Source: Thalassospira sp. UBA1131 (GTDB lineage Bacteria; Pseudomonadota; Alphaproteobacteria; Rhodospirillales; Thalassospiraceae). From it: a DNA stretch of 5,441 nucleotides. A model generated the notes under the pieces. That model saw only the letters and a list, made by a program, of their open reading frames with translations, was not told the DNA's origin and ran no database searches. Where the stretch lies: contig NZ_DCAO01000065.1 of assembly GCF_002311515.1 (NCBI RefSeq), forward strand, positions 72,100 through 77,540, written 5' to 3'. Both the position numbers and the translations under genes were made by a program. Positions 1 through 5,441 of the stretch are shown piece after piece. Position 1 is the stretch's first letter, and each line of letters opens with the position of its first letter.

Positions 1-825
1 GATGGCGACCATGAAACACAGGTTCAGGCCATCGAGTCTTGCATCGCATCGGGTGCCAAGGGCATCCTTCTGACCGCATCGGACACCAAGGCGATTGTTC
101 CGGTTGTCAAAAAGGCCCGCGATGCCGGCCTGATCGTGATTGCACTTGATACGCCGCTTGAGCCGATTGATGCCGCCGATGCGACCTTTGCCACCGATAA
201 CTTCAAGGCCGGTGAACTGATCGGTCGGTGGGCGGCGGCCAAGCTAGGTGACAAGGCAGCAGACGCCAAGATCGCCCTGCTTGACCTGACGCCAAGTGCA
301 CCGTCGGTTGATGTGCTGCGCGATCAGGGCTTCCTGAAAGGTTTCGGGATCGACATCAAGGACCCCAACAAGATCGGGGACGAGGATGACGACCGGATCG
401 TTGGCCATGACGTGACCAACGGCAACGAAGAAGGCGGCCGTACTGCGATGGAAAACCTGATGCAGCGCGATTCTGATATCAATGTGGTTTACACCATCAA
501 CGAACCGGCCGCTGCCGGTGCCTATGAGGCACTGAAATCGTTTGGCATGGAAGACGGTGTTCTGATCGTGTCGGTCGATGGCGGTTGCCCGGGTGTTCTG
601 AACGTCAAAGACGGTGTTATTGGCGCAACGTCGCAGCAATACCCGCTTGATATGGCCTACAAGGGCATTGAAGCCATCAAGCAGTGGGCCGAAACTGGTG
701 AAAAGCCGAAAACAACCGAAGGTCTTAACTTCTATGACACGGGTGTGAACCTTGTGACCGACGAGCCGGTTGACGGCGTTCCATCCATCAGCGTCGAAGA
801 AGGTATGAATCGCTGCTGGGGTTAA
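1..825 (+). CDS. frcB: Sugar ABC transporter periplasmic substrate-binding protein, FrcB-like (5' end missing)
   Basis: This is the solute-binding component of a CUT2-type sugar importer. It works in the periplasm and delivers its ligand to the permease encoded downstream. The reading frame is already open at the first base and runs 274 codons to TAA. The signal peptide and an estimated 60-70 N-terminal residues therefore lie outside the window. A GTG at position 136 is an internal valine, not a start. The visible sequence has the Peripla_BP_4 (ribose/galactose-binding) pattern: GILLTASD near residue 22, the IALDTPLEP strand near residues 46-54, TDNFKAGELIG at 65-75, NEPAAAGAYEAL at 167-178 and the hinge-proximal VSVDGGCPG at 190-198. 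The protein ends in RCWG. The family fit and the following permease and ATPase genes make the transport role nearly certain. Fructose as ligand is inferred from overall resemblance to the Sinorhizobium frc system; ribose, mannose or another monosaccharide is possible. Confidence 0.9.
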   Translation, partial: DGDHETQVQAIESCIASGAKGILLTASDTKAIVPVVKKARDAGLIVIALDTPLEPIDAADATFATDNFKAGELIGRWAAAKLGDKAADAKIALLDLTPSAPSVDVLRDQGFLKGFGIDIKDPNKIGDEDDDRIVGHDVTNGNEEGGRTAMENLMQRDSDINVVYTINEPAAAGAYEALKSFGMEDGVLIVSVDGGCPGVLNVKDGVIGATSQQYPLDMAYKGIEAIKQWAETGEKPKTTEGLNFYDTGVNLVTDEPVDGVPSISVEEGMNRCWG

Positions 826-850
826 GCCCGGGCTTATTCTGACCTGCGTC

Positions 851-883
851 GAAGGAGGGCAGTATTATCCCCTGCCCTCCTTC
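851..883 (+). repeat. Perfect 12-bp stem-loop between frcB and frcC
   Basis: GAAGGAGGGCAG (851-862) is exactly complementary to CTGCCCTCCTTC (872-883) across a 9-base loop. The hairpin begins 25 bases after the frcB stop codon. No run of T follows the stem (the next bases are TCCCAATTTG), so a strong intrinsic terminator is unlikely. By analogy with other binding-protein operons, such a structure can protect the upstream mRNA from 3' exonucleases or partly attenuate transcription. Either would give more binding protein than membrane components. That role is inference; the stem itself is directly visible. Confidence 0.75.
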
Positions 884-1006
884 TCCCAATTTGCTTTACA
901 CTTGGTATGGCACCCAAATGAACCAACCGGCCATTAGAGTCGGGAGCGTGTCTGTAAACAGAGCAGCAATGACTGATCCTGTTTTCAACCAGGTCCGGAG
1001 GAAACG

Positions 1007-2089
1007 ATGAGCGAGACACCAAAATCGTCGCGCCAGAAACAGGAATTCGAGCACGCGCTTGAGTCCAGCGACAGCAACGTCGCGCAGTTCGAACATAAAC
1101 ACCGCAGTTTTTTCGGCAACGTGCAGCATTTTTTGCATGGCAACCCGACCATGGTGCCGGTGATTGTTCTGATATTTTCGATCATCATTTTCGGCTTTGT
1201 CGCCGGCAGTAAATTCTTTTCGCCCTTTAACCTGTCGCTGATCATGCAGCAGGTATCGATCATCGGCATTCTGGCCGCGGCGCAAAGCCTTGTGATCCTG
1301 ACGGCCGGGATTGATCTTTCGGTCGGTGCGATCATGGTTCTGATGTCGGTCATTATGGGCCAGCTTGCCGTCACCATCGGCATTCCAGCGCCGATTGCCA
1401 TTATCATTGGCTGTATCGGCGGGATCTGTGCCGGGGGGCTGAACGGGTTCCTGGTGACCCGGATCAAGTTACCGCCGTTTATCGTGACGCTCGGCACCTG
1501 GAATATTTTCTTTGCGCTTAACCTTTGGCTTTCAGGCGCGCAGTCGATCCGAAGCCAGACACTTGATGAAATTGCCCCGCTTTTGAAATTCTTTGGCGAA
1601 AGCATCGCGCTTGGCGGGGCCCGGATTACTTATGGGTCGATCCTGATGCTGGTGATTTTCGGGGTGCTTTGGTACATCCTTAATCACACCAGTTGGGGGC
1701 GGCATGTCTATGCCATCGGCGATGACAAGGAAGCGGCCGAACTTTCGGGCATTCGCACCAACCGCACCCTGATTACGGTTTATTGCCTTGCAGGCCTTGT
1801 TTGTGCGATTGGCGCCTGGGCATCAATCGGACGTGTTGGGTCTGTCTCGCCACAGAGTTTTCAGGAAGCCAACCTGCAATCGATTACGGCTGTTGTCATC
1901 GGGGGTATCTCGCTGTTTGGTGGGCGCGGATCGATCATTGGTCCCTTGATCGGGGCGTTGATTGTTGGCGTGTTTAATTCCGGCCTTCGCCTTGCGGGGG
2001 TGGATGTTCTTTGGCAGGTCTTTGCCATCGGCTGGCTGACCATTATTGCTGTCGCCATTGACCAGTGGATCAGAAAGGTGTCGTCATGA
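1007..2089 (+). CDS. frcC: Sugar ABC transporter permease, FrcC-like
   Basis: This is the inner-membrane channel subunit of a CUT2 (BPD_transp_2, RbsC/XylH/FrcC) importer, expected to work as a dimer with two copies of the ATPase encoded next. The protein has 360 residues, the length I recall for FrcC. A charged cytoplasmic N-terminus of about 48 residues precedes hydrophobic segments near residues 50-67, 83-100, 104-123, 127-149, 158-175, 208-225, 256-274, 292-305, 309-327 and 334-351. Family landmarks are AGIDLSVGA (100-108), the ATPase-contact region GDDKEAAELSGI (238-249) and the glycine-rich GGISLFGGRGS (299-309). The ATG at 1007 is supported by GGAGG at 997-1001 with 5-base spacing. It follows frcB after a 181-base spacer and overlaps the ATPase gene by 4 bases. 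Membrane boundaries were read by eye and are approximate. Sugar specificity cannot be read from a permease. Confidence 0.93.
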   Translation: MSETPKSSRQKQEFEHALESSDSNVAQFEHKHRSFFGNVQHFLHGNPTMVPVIVLIFSIIIFGFVAGSKFFSPFNLSLIMQQVSIIGILAAAQSLVILTAGIDLSVGAIMVLMSVIMGQLAVTIGIPAPIAIIIGCIGGICAGGLNGFLVTRIKLPPFIVTLGTWNIFFALNLWLSGAQSIRSQTLDEIAPLLKFFGESIALGGARITYGSILMLVIFGVLWYILNHTSWGRHVYAIGDDKEAAELSGIRTNRTLITVYCLAGLVCAIGAWASIGRVGSVSPQSFQEANLQSITAVVIGGISLFGGRGSIIGPLIGALIVGVFNSGLRLAGVDVLWQVFAIGWLTIIAVAIDQWIRKVSS

Positions 2090-2880
2090 GCAACACTTCC
2101 CAATCTGTGCAACCTGTTCTGAAGGCACGCGGCATCGTCAAACGATATGGTCGTGTTACGGCCCTTAACTATGCCGATTTTGATCTTTATCCCGGCGAGG
2201 TTCTTGCCGTGATCGGCGATAACGGGGCGGGGAAATCATCACTGATCAAGGCGCTTTCAGGGGCTGTGACCATTGATGAAGGCAGTATAGAGCTTGATGG
2301 CAAGCCGATCCAGTTCACATCACCGATGGAGGCCCGCGAAGCCGGGATTGAAACGGTTTATCAGAACCTTGCACTTTCGCCGGCACTTTCGATTGCTGAC
2401 AACATGTTCATGGGCCGCGAACTTCGCAAGAAGGGCATCATGGGCAAGTATTTCGGGGCGCTGGACCATAAGGAAATGCAGCGTCTGGCACGTGAAAAGC
2501 TGACCGATCTTGGCCTGATGACCATTCAGAACATCAATCAGGCGGTTGAAACCCTTTCGGGTGGGCAGCGCCAGGGTGTTGCGGTTGCCCGTGCAGCCGC
2601 CTTCGGATCGCGTGTGGTGATCATGGATGAACCGACCGCGGCATTGGGCGTTAAGGAAAGCCGTCGCGTGCTCGATCTGATTGCCGATGTGAAGGCGCGC
2701 GGCATGCCGATTGTGCTGATTTCGCACAACATGCCGCATGTCTTCGAGGTCGCCGATCGCATTCATGTGCATCGGCTGGGCAAACGTCTTTGCACCATCA
2801 AACCCGATGACTACAGCATGTCAGACGCGGTTGCCTTCATGACGGGGGCCAAGGAGCCACCGGCAGAAGAAGCCGCATAA
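2086..2880 (+). CDS. frcA: Sugar ABC transporter ATP-binding protein, single domain, FrcA-like
   Basis: This cytoplasmic ATPase energises import through the adjacent permease. The 264-residue product carries one complete ABC domain: Walker A GDNGAGKS (44-51), Q-loop Q93 in VYQNLALS, signature LSGGQ (157-161), Walker B VVIMDEP (177-183) and switch histidine H214 in LISHNMPH. All catalytic motifs are intact. Most CUT2 ATPases (RbsA, XylG, MglA) are about 500-residue tandem-domain proteins. This one has a single domain, as FrcA does, so it should homodimerise. I chose ATG 2086 because it overlaps the permease stop as ATGA and has AAAGGTG at 2074-2080 as ribosome binding site, which suggests translational coupling. 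An in-frame ATG at 2065 would add seven residues and deepen the overlap without clear benefit. The substrate is inferred from the operon. Confidence 0.93.
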   Translation: MSNTSQSVQPVLKARGIVKRYGRVTALNYADFDLYPGEVLAVIGDNGAGKSSLIKALSGAVTIDEGSIELDGKPIQFTSPMEAREAGIETVYQNLALSPALSIADNMFMGRELRKKGIMGKYFGALDHKEMQRLAREKLTDLGLMTIQNINQAVETLSGGQRQGVAVARAAAFGSRVVIMDEPTAALGVKESRRVLDLIADVKARGMPIVLISHNMPHVFEVADRIHVHRLGKRLCTIKPDDYSMSDAVAFMTGAKEPPAEEAA

Positions 2881-2913
2881 AATAACGTACCCGGATATGA
2901 GAAGCCCAGTTTC

Positions 2914-3543
2914 ATGACACCTGATCTCGACGCGCTGGCAGACGCCATTCGCGCCAAGCACGCCGACAAGGGCCGCATTCTTGTTGCCATCGTCGGTGCA
3001 CCAGCCTCGGGCAAGTCAACTTTGTCCGACCGGCTTTATCACCATCTGGGGGGTGATAAAGCCGGGGCTGCTGTGGTGCCGATGGACGGGTTTCATTTTG
3101 ACAATGCCGTTCTGGAAGAACGCGATCTTCTGGAGCGCAAGGGTGCGCCAGAGACATTCGATGTCGGCGGTCTCAAACGTACACTTGTCGCGCTTCGCGA
3201 CACGCCAAACGAAGACGTTTGCGTCCCGCTGTTTGACCGGACACTTGAAATATCGCGTGGCTCAGCCCGGATGATTACGCCTGATCACAAGATCATTCTG
3301 GTCGAGGGCAATTACCTTTTGCTTGATCAAACACCATGGAACCAACTCCACGGCCTGTTTGATCTTTCGATCTATCTTGATGTGACTGAGGAAAAACTGC
3401 GTGCGCGCCTGATGGAACGGTGGCGGTCGTTTGGCTTTGATGATGATGGTGCCCGCGCCAAGGCAGAAACAAATGACCTGCCCAATGCCATAACCGTCGC
3501 ACGCCTCAGCAAACTGGCCGACATCGTGGTTACGGGCGGCTGA
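2914..3543 (+). CDS. frcK: P-loop kinase of the uridine kinase/pantothenate kinase-like superfamily, FrcK-like
   Basis: The 209-residue protein is probably a cytoplasmic small-molecule kinase. It has a P-loop GAPASGKS (28-35), a substrate-side MDGFHFDN (57-64), RKGAPETFD (75-83), PLFDRTLE (105-112) and VEGNYLLL (130-137, the Walker B-like strand). An arginine-rich lid follows (RARLMERWRSFG, about 163-174). This motif order is that of uridine kinase/phosphoribulokinase/CoaA relatives annotated as 'nucleoside/nucleotide kinase family' or 'fructose transport system kinase'. It is not PfkB or ROK, the usual fructokinase folds. The gene starts 33 bases after frcA with no terminator between them, so it is probably the fourth gene of the operon. 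The ribosome binding site is weak (GAGAAG at 2899-2904, 9-base spacing). The 3' end overlaps the convergent lysR gene by 14 bp. Phosphorylation of the imported sugar is an inference from gene order; the true substrate is unknown. Confidence 0.85.
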   Translation: MTPDLDALADAIRAKHADKGRILVAIVGAPASGKSTLSDRLYHHLGGDKAGAAVVPMDGFHFDNAVLEERDLLERKGAPETFDVGGLKRTLVALRDTPNEDVCVPLFDRTLEISRGSARMITPDHKIILVEGNYLLLDQTPWNQLHGLFDLSIYLDVTEEKLRARLMERWRSFGFDDDGARAKAETNDLPNAITVARLSKLADIVVTGG

Positions 3544-4414
3544 TAAACTCCCCATCCAGAAGAATGTTCACCAGCCAGTCCGCAACCGCACGAACCGGTG
3601 GCAGGTGGCGTTTGTCCTGATGGGTCAGAAGCCAGACTTCACGCCCCGTTGGGTGATACCCGTCAAGTTGGGTAAGCATGTCAATCCGCGCCCCGACACA
3701 GATCGGCAGGAGCGCACAACAGGCATGCTCCGCCATCATCGACACCATAATCGATCCGCGATTGGCATAGCCGATGGTTTTGCGATCCGGGAAATGATCC
3801 GACAGCCACTTCTGTTCGGGCTTATCGGCAAAGAATTCATCAAAATCAATCCACGGCAGTTTTGTCGGATCAAGTGCCTCCAGAGGCAGACCATTGGGAT
3901 TGCAAAAGACGCCATATTCAAGACGGCCAAGGCGTCGGATATGAAACGCGCCGGTTTCAGGACGGGCAAGGCGGATGGCGATATCGGTTTCGCGTTGTGG
4001 CAGACTGAGATTGCGGTTGGCCCCGATCAATTCCAGCGCAATACCCGGATATAGCCGATGCAAGGACGCCATGTGCGGGGCGACACAATCTTGCAAGATT
4101 GCATCCACCCCGGTCAGCCGGACGATGCCGCTAATTTGATTGGTATCCTGATCGGTCTGCGGATCCCCGACCAAAAGGCCAGATACCGTTTCCTGCATCT
4201 GTAATGCGGTCTGCAGCAATGCCTGTGCGCGGGCGGCTGGCGCAACGGCACGGCCATCGCGATGTAGCACGCTATAGCCTACCCAGTCCTCAAGACGCGC
4301 AATCCGGCGCGCCACCGTGGTTTGGTTTACCCCCAATTCACGGGCAGCGGCACTCATATTCCCGGCCTGACAGACCAAGGCAAAGGTCCGCAATCCTTCC
4401 CAATCAAGGGACAT
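3530..4414 (-). CDS. LysR-family transcriptional regulator
   Basis: This 294-residue protein has the usual LysR length. The N-terminal winged helix-turn-helix spans about residues 4-63, with the recognition region SAAARELGVNQTTVARRIA at 21-39. A linker helix follows (about 62-85). The rest, from about residue 95, is a periplasmic-binding-protein-like effector domain with ISGIVRLTG (94-102), a strand ending in ALELIGAN (126-133) and RETDIAIRLA (141-150). The ATG (complement of 4412-4414) has GGAG on the minus strand (4421-4424) with 6-base spacing. The gene is divergent from an isochorismatase-like hydrolase, and the shared 115-base gap holds paired symmetric sites. By the general habit of LysR proteins it probably represses itself and controls that hydrolase in response to a small ligand. 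The effector is unknown. Control of the frc-like genes is less likely, since they are convergent and their promoter is far away. Confidence 0.93.
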   Translation of the reverse strand: MSLDWEGLRTFALVCQAGNMSAAARELGVNQTTVARRIARLEDWVGYSVLHRDGRAVAPAARAQALLQTALQMQETVSGLLVGDPQTDQDTNQISGIVRLTGVDAILQDCVAPHMASLHRLYPGIALELIGANRNLSLPQRETDIAIRLARPETGAFHIRRLGRLEYGVFCNPNGLPLEALDPTKLPWIDFDEFFADKPEQKWLSDHFPDRKTIGYANRGSIMVSMMAEHACCALLPICVGARIDMLTQLDGYHPTGREVWLLTHQDKRHLPPVRAVADWLVNILLDGEFISRP

Positions 4415-4430
4415 AACAAGCTCCAGGTTC

Positions 4431-4444
4431 CTGCGTATTTGCAG
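4431..4444. promoter_or_regulatory. Candidate LysR operator, site 1
   Basis: CTGCGTATTTGCAG is symmetric at its ends (CTGC-N6-GCAG). It lies 7 bp upstream of the lysR ribosome binding site and far from the hydrolase start. Its position would let a bound regulator block its own transcription while acting as the high-affinity anchor for the divergent gene. The symmetry is visible in the sequence; binding by the adjacent LysR protein is inference. The outer T-N10-A spacing is one base shorter than the classical T-N11-A LysR box. Confidence 0.45.
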
Positions 4445-4468
4445 ATATTAGCCGAATTAATGCCGATG

Positions 4469-4474
4469 GATAAT
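4469..4474 (+). promoter_or_regulatory. Possible -10 element of the hydrolase promoter
   Basis: GATAAT matches the TATAAT consensus at five of six positions and lies 55 bases before the hydrolase start codon. The hexamer at the proper distance upstream (TATTAG, 4446-4451) is a poor -35, which would suit a promoter that needs an activator. This is a weak call because short A/T-rich matches occur by chance. Confidence 0.3.
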
Positions 4475-4486
4475 GCAAATTCGCAG
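4474..4486. promoter_or_regulatory. Candidate LysR operator, site 2
   Basis: TGCAAATTCGCAG shares the TGC-N6-GCA half-sites of site 1 and matches the reverse complement of site 1 (4431-4443) at 12 of 13 bases. It starts 42 bp after the matching position of site 1, equal to four helical turns, so two bound dimers would sit on the same DNA face, as in recognition-site/activation-site pairs. It overlaps the last base of a possible -10 element for the hydrolase gene. The operator role is inferred. Confidence 0.45.
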
Positions 4487-4490
4487 ATCA

Positions 4491-4514
4491 ATAATGGGAC
4501 ATCAAAACCATTAT
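4491..4514. repeat. Inverted repeat in the hydrolase leader
   Basis: ATAATGG (4491-4497) and CCATTAT (4508-4514) are exact inverted copies around a 10-base spacer. The right arm extends to CATTATCC (4509-4516), which also pairs perfectly with GGATAATG at 4468-4475. It could thus join either of two upstream partners. The repeat ends 3 bases before the AAGGA ribosome binding site (4518-4522) of the hydrolase gene. It could be a second protein-binding site or a weak leader hairpin affecting translation; the sequence does not decide. Confidence 0.5.
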
Positions 4515-4529
4515 CCAAAGGATCAAGAC

Positions 4530-5123
4530 ATGACTGCACAGACCATCTTTGATATCGCCGGTGCTGTTCTGCCGACCGGAACACCCAAGGACGCCGCATT
4601 GATTGTGATTGATGCGCAGGAAGAATACCGCGATGGCAAATTGAAGCTGTCCGGGCTTTCGCCGGCCCTTGCCAATATCCAGACGCTTCTGGCCCATTGG
4701 CGCGATCAGGGCGGCACCGTGATCCATGTGCAGCACCATGCAGAAGGCCTGTTTGATCCAAGCGGCCCCTATGCCGCGATCATGCCCGAAGTTGCGCCGC
4801 GTGAAGGTGAAGCGGTCCTGACCAAATCCGTACCGAGCTCTTTTGGCAATACCAACCTTGAAGAGCTTCTGACAAAAGCTGGCCTCAAACATGTTGTTCT
4901 TACGGGCTTTATGACGCATGTCTGTGTCTCGACCACCGCACGGGTTGCCGATGAAAAGGGGCTGGCGGTGAGTGTTGTTTCAGACGCCACCGCGACACGC
5001 GACCTGCTTGATGCCATTACCGGAAACACTGTTCCGGCTGCTGATATTCATAACCACGAACTCACCATGCTGGCCGACACCTTTGCCAAGATTGTCACCA
5101 CAAAAGACATCCTTGCCGCATAA
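4530..5123 (+). CDS. Isochorismatase-like cysteine hydrolase
   Basis: This 197-residue protein belongs to the isochorismatase-like (cysteine hydrolase) superfamily, cytoplasmic enzymes that cleave amides, carbamates or vinyl ethers. The expected catalytic triad is visible: D28 in LIVIDAQEEY (24-33), K99 in LTKSVPSSF (97-105) and nucleophile C132 in GFMTHVCVSTTARVA (126-140). The strand that usually precedes the cis-peptide turn is intact. I chose ATG 4530 because AAGGA (4518-4522) lies 7 bases upstream. The open frame extends to 4473, but the extra residues are polar and not family-like, and the ATG at 4494 lacks a ribosome binding site. The gene is divergent from a LysR regulator that probably controls it, and a strong terminator follows 27 bases after its stop. 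Nicotinamidase, biuret/carbamoyl amidase or a detoxifying hydrolase are all possible. A true isochorismatase role is doubtful, since no siderophore genes are seen nearby. Confidence 0.9.
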   Translation: MTAQTIFDIAGAVLPTGTPKDAALIVIDAQEEYRDGKLKLSGLSPALANIQTLLAHWRDQGGTVIHVQHHAEGLFDPSGPYAAIMPEVAPREGEAVLTKSVPSSFGNTNLEELLTKAGLKHVVLTGFMTHVCVSTTARVADEKGLAVSVVSDATATRDLLDAITGNTVPAADIHNHELTMLADTFAKIVTTKDILAA

Positions 5124-5150
5124 CCGCATGCAAGCCCGCCTTCGAAACAA

Positions 5151-5181
5151 AAAACGCCCCGCAAAATCTGCGGGGCGTTTT
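5151..5181. terminator. Bidirectional intrinsic terminator between the hydrolase and the reductase
   Basis: The arms AAAACGCCCCGCA (5151-5163) and TGCGGGGCGTTTT (5169-5181) pair perfectly over 13 bp around a 5-base loop. T-rich sequence follows on the plus strand (GTTTTGTATTTT), and the A-run on the left (ACAAAAAACG) gives a T-run on the minus strand. The hairpin can therefore end transcripts from both converging genes. It lies 27 bases after the hydrolase stop and 20 bases beyond the reductase stop. Confidence 0.92.
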
Positions 5182-5201
5182 GTATTTTGGCCCAATGCCG
5201 G

Positions 5202-5441
5202 TCAGAACATATGCTGACCGCCATTGATCGACAGGCAGGAGCCGGTGATGAAGCCGGAATTCGGGCCGCAGAGATACAGGATCGCCTGGGCGATCTCATC
5301 GGCCTCGCCCAGTCGTCCGACCGGGATTTTGGAAATAATACCTTCAAGCACCTTTTCCGGAACAGCCGCCACCATGTCGGTATTGATATAGCCCGGTGCG
5401 ATGGTGTTGACCGTAATGCCTTTGCGCGCGACTTCCTGGGC
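5202..5441 (-). CDS. phbB: Acetoacetyl-CoA reductase, PhbB-type short-chain dehydrogenase (N-terminal part missing)
   Basis: The frame runs from the right edge of the window to TGA (complement of 5202-5204) and gives the last 79 residues of an SDR-family protein. Visible landmarks are AQEVARKGITVNTIAPGYINT at the very start (the post-active-site strand with the PG motif that closes over NADP(H)), the PVGRLGEADEIA helix and the C-terminus SINGGQHMF. The NAD(P)-binding Rossmann motif and the catalytic Tyr/Lys lie outside the window. A C-terminus of the form NGGQHM is characteristic of PhbB/PhaB enzymes, which reduce acetoacetyl-CoA to (R)-3-hydroxybutyryl-CoA for polyhydroxybutyrate synthesis. 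The close relative FabG (fatty acid synthesis) usually ends differently but cannot be excluded from this fragment. A phbA thiolase gene would be expected further to the right. It converges on the hydrolase gene across a shared terminator. Confidence 0.85.
   Translation of the reverse strand, partial: AQEVARKGITVNTIAPGYINTDMVAAVPEKVLEGIISKIPVGRLGEADEIAQAILYLCGPNSGFITGSCLSINGGQHMF

Noticed and set aside
136..138. GTG as the start of a 229-residue protein
   Set aside because: The same frame is open to the first base of the window and encodes family-typical sequence before it (GILLTASD), so this is an internal valine of a truncated gene.
852..858. AGGAGG-type ribosome binding site downstream of frcB
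   Set aside because: No start codon lies at a usable distance behind it and no small open frame follows; the bases are explained as one arm of the stem-loop.
951..962. TCTGTAAACAGA partial palindrome upstream of frcC as an operator
   Set aside because: The arms are only 5 bp with no second copy nearby, well within chance for a window of this size.
985..1605. Open frame of 206 codons on the minus strand opposite the permease gene
   Set aside because: It lies antisense to a clear membrane protein, has no recognisable domain and is explained by the codon bias of the real gene.
2065..2085. Earlier in-frame ATG for the ATPase
   Set aside because: It would only lengthen the overlap with the permease; ATG 2086 has the ATGA junction and a better-placed AAAGGTG.
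3605..4054. Open frame of 149 codons on the plus strand opposite lysR
   Set aside because: No recognisable family and no good ribosome binding site; it mirrors the codon pattern of the regulator gene.
4473..4529. N-terminal extension of the hydrolase
   Set aside because: The residues are polar and unlike the family, the stretch overlaps the likely control region, and the ribosome binding site at 4518-4522 points to ATG 4530.
1..5441. tRNA, rRNA, CRISPR array, insertion sequence or prophage attachment site
   Set aside because: I saw no clustered direct repeats, transposase motifs, terminal inverted repeats or tRNA-like folds; nearly all the sequence is accounted for by ordinary genes.

Overview
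The window looks like ordinary alphaproteobacterial chromosome. The genes are tightly packed, moderately GC-rich and biased to G or C at third codon positions. The gene content is a fructose-type ABC importer of the FrcBCA kind with a companion kinase, a LysR regulator, an isochorismatase-like hydrolase and a PhbB-type acetoacetyl-CoA reductase. The set would fit a marine Rhodospirillales relative such as Thalassospira, but that placement is inference from gene content and cannot be proved here.

Positions 1-3543 (+ strand) form one probable transcription unit. It starts with the 3' part of a periplasmic sugar-binding protein gene (frcB-like). A 181-base spacer with a perfect 12-bp stem-loop follows. 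Then come an inner-membrane permease (frcC-like), an ATPase with a single nucleotide-binding domain (frcA-like, ATGA overlap with the permease) and a P-loop kinase (frcK-like, 33 bases downstream). Together they should capture a sugar in the periplasm, import it at the cost of ATP and, by inference, phosphorylate the sugar or a related compound in the cytoplasm. The upstream end, with the signal peptide and the operon promoter, lies outside the window.

Positions 3530-5123 hold a divergent pair: a LysR-type regulator on the minus strand and an isochorismatase-like cysteine hydrolase on the plus strand. Their start codons are separated by 115 bases rich in symmetric sequence. There are two TGC-N6-GCA sites 42 bp apart (four helical turns), then a nested set of ATAATG inverted repeats up to the hydrolase ribosome binding site. 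This arrangement is typical of a LysR regulator that controls itself and its divergent neighbour. The regulator gene converges on the kinase gene, and the two coding regions overlap by 14 bp.

Positions 5124-5441 hold a strong hairpin that should terminate transcription from both sides. Beyond it is the 3' end of a minus-strand short-chain dehydrogenase whose C-terminus matches acetoacetyl-CoA reductases of polyhydroxybutyrate synthesis.

No RNA genes, mobile elements, CRISPR arrays, attachment sites or origins were seen, and no stretch over 300 bases lacks a gene. I found no convincing sign of a wholly new system. The points most worth a second look are the lysR/hydrolase control region, the unassigned substrates of the kinase and the hydrolase, and the stem-loop between frcB and frcC.
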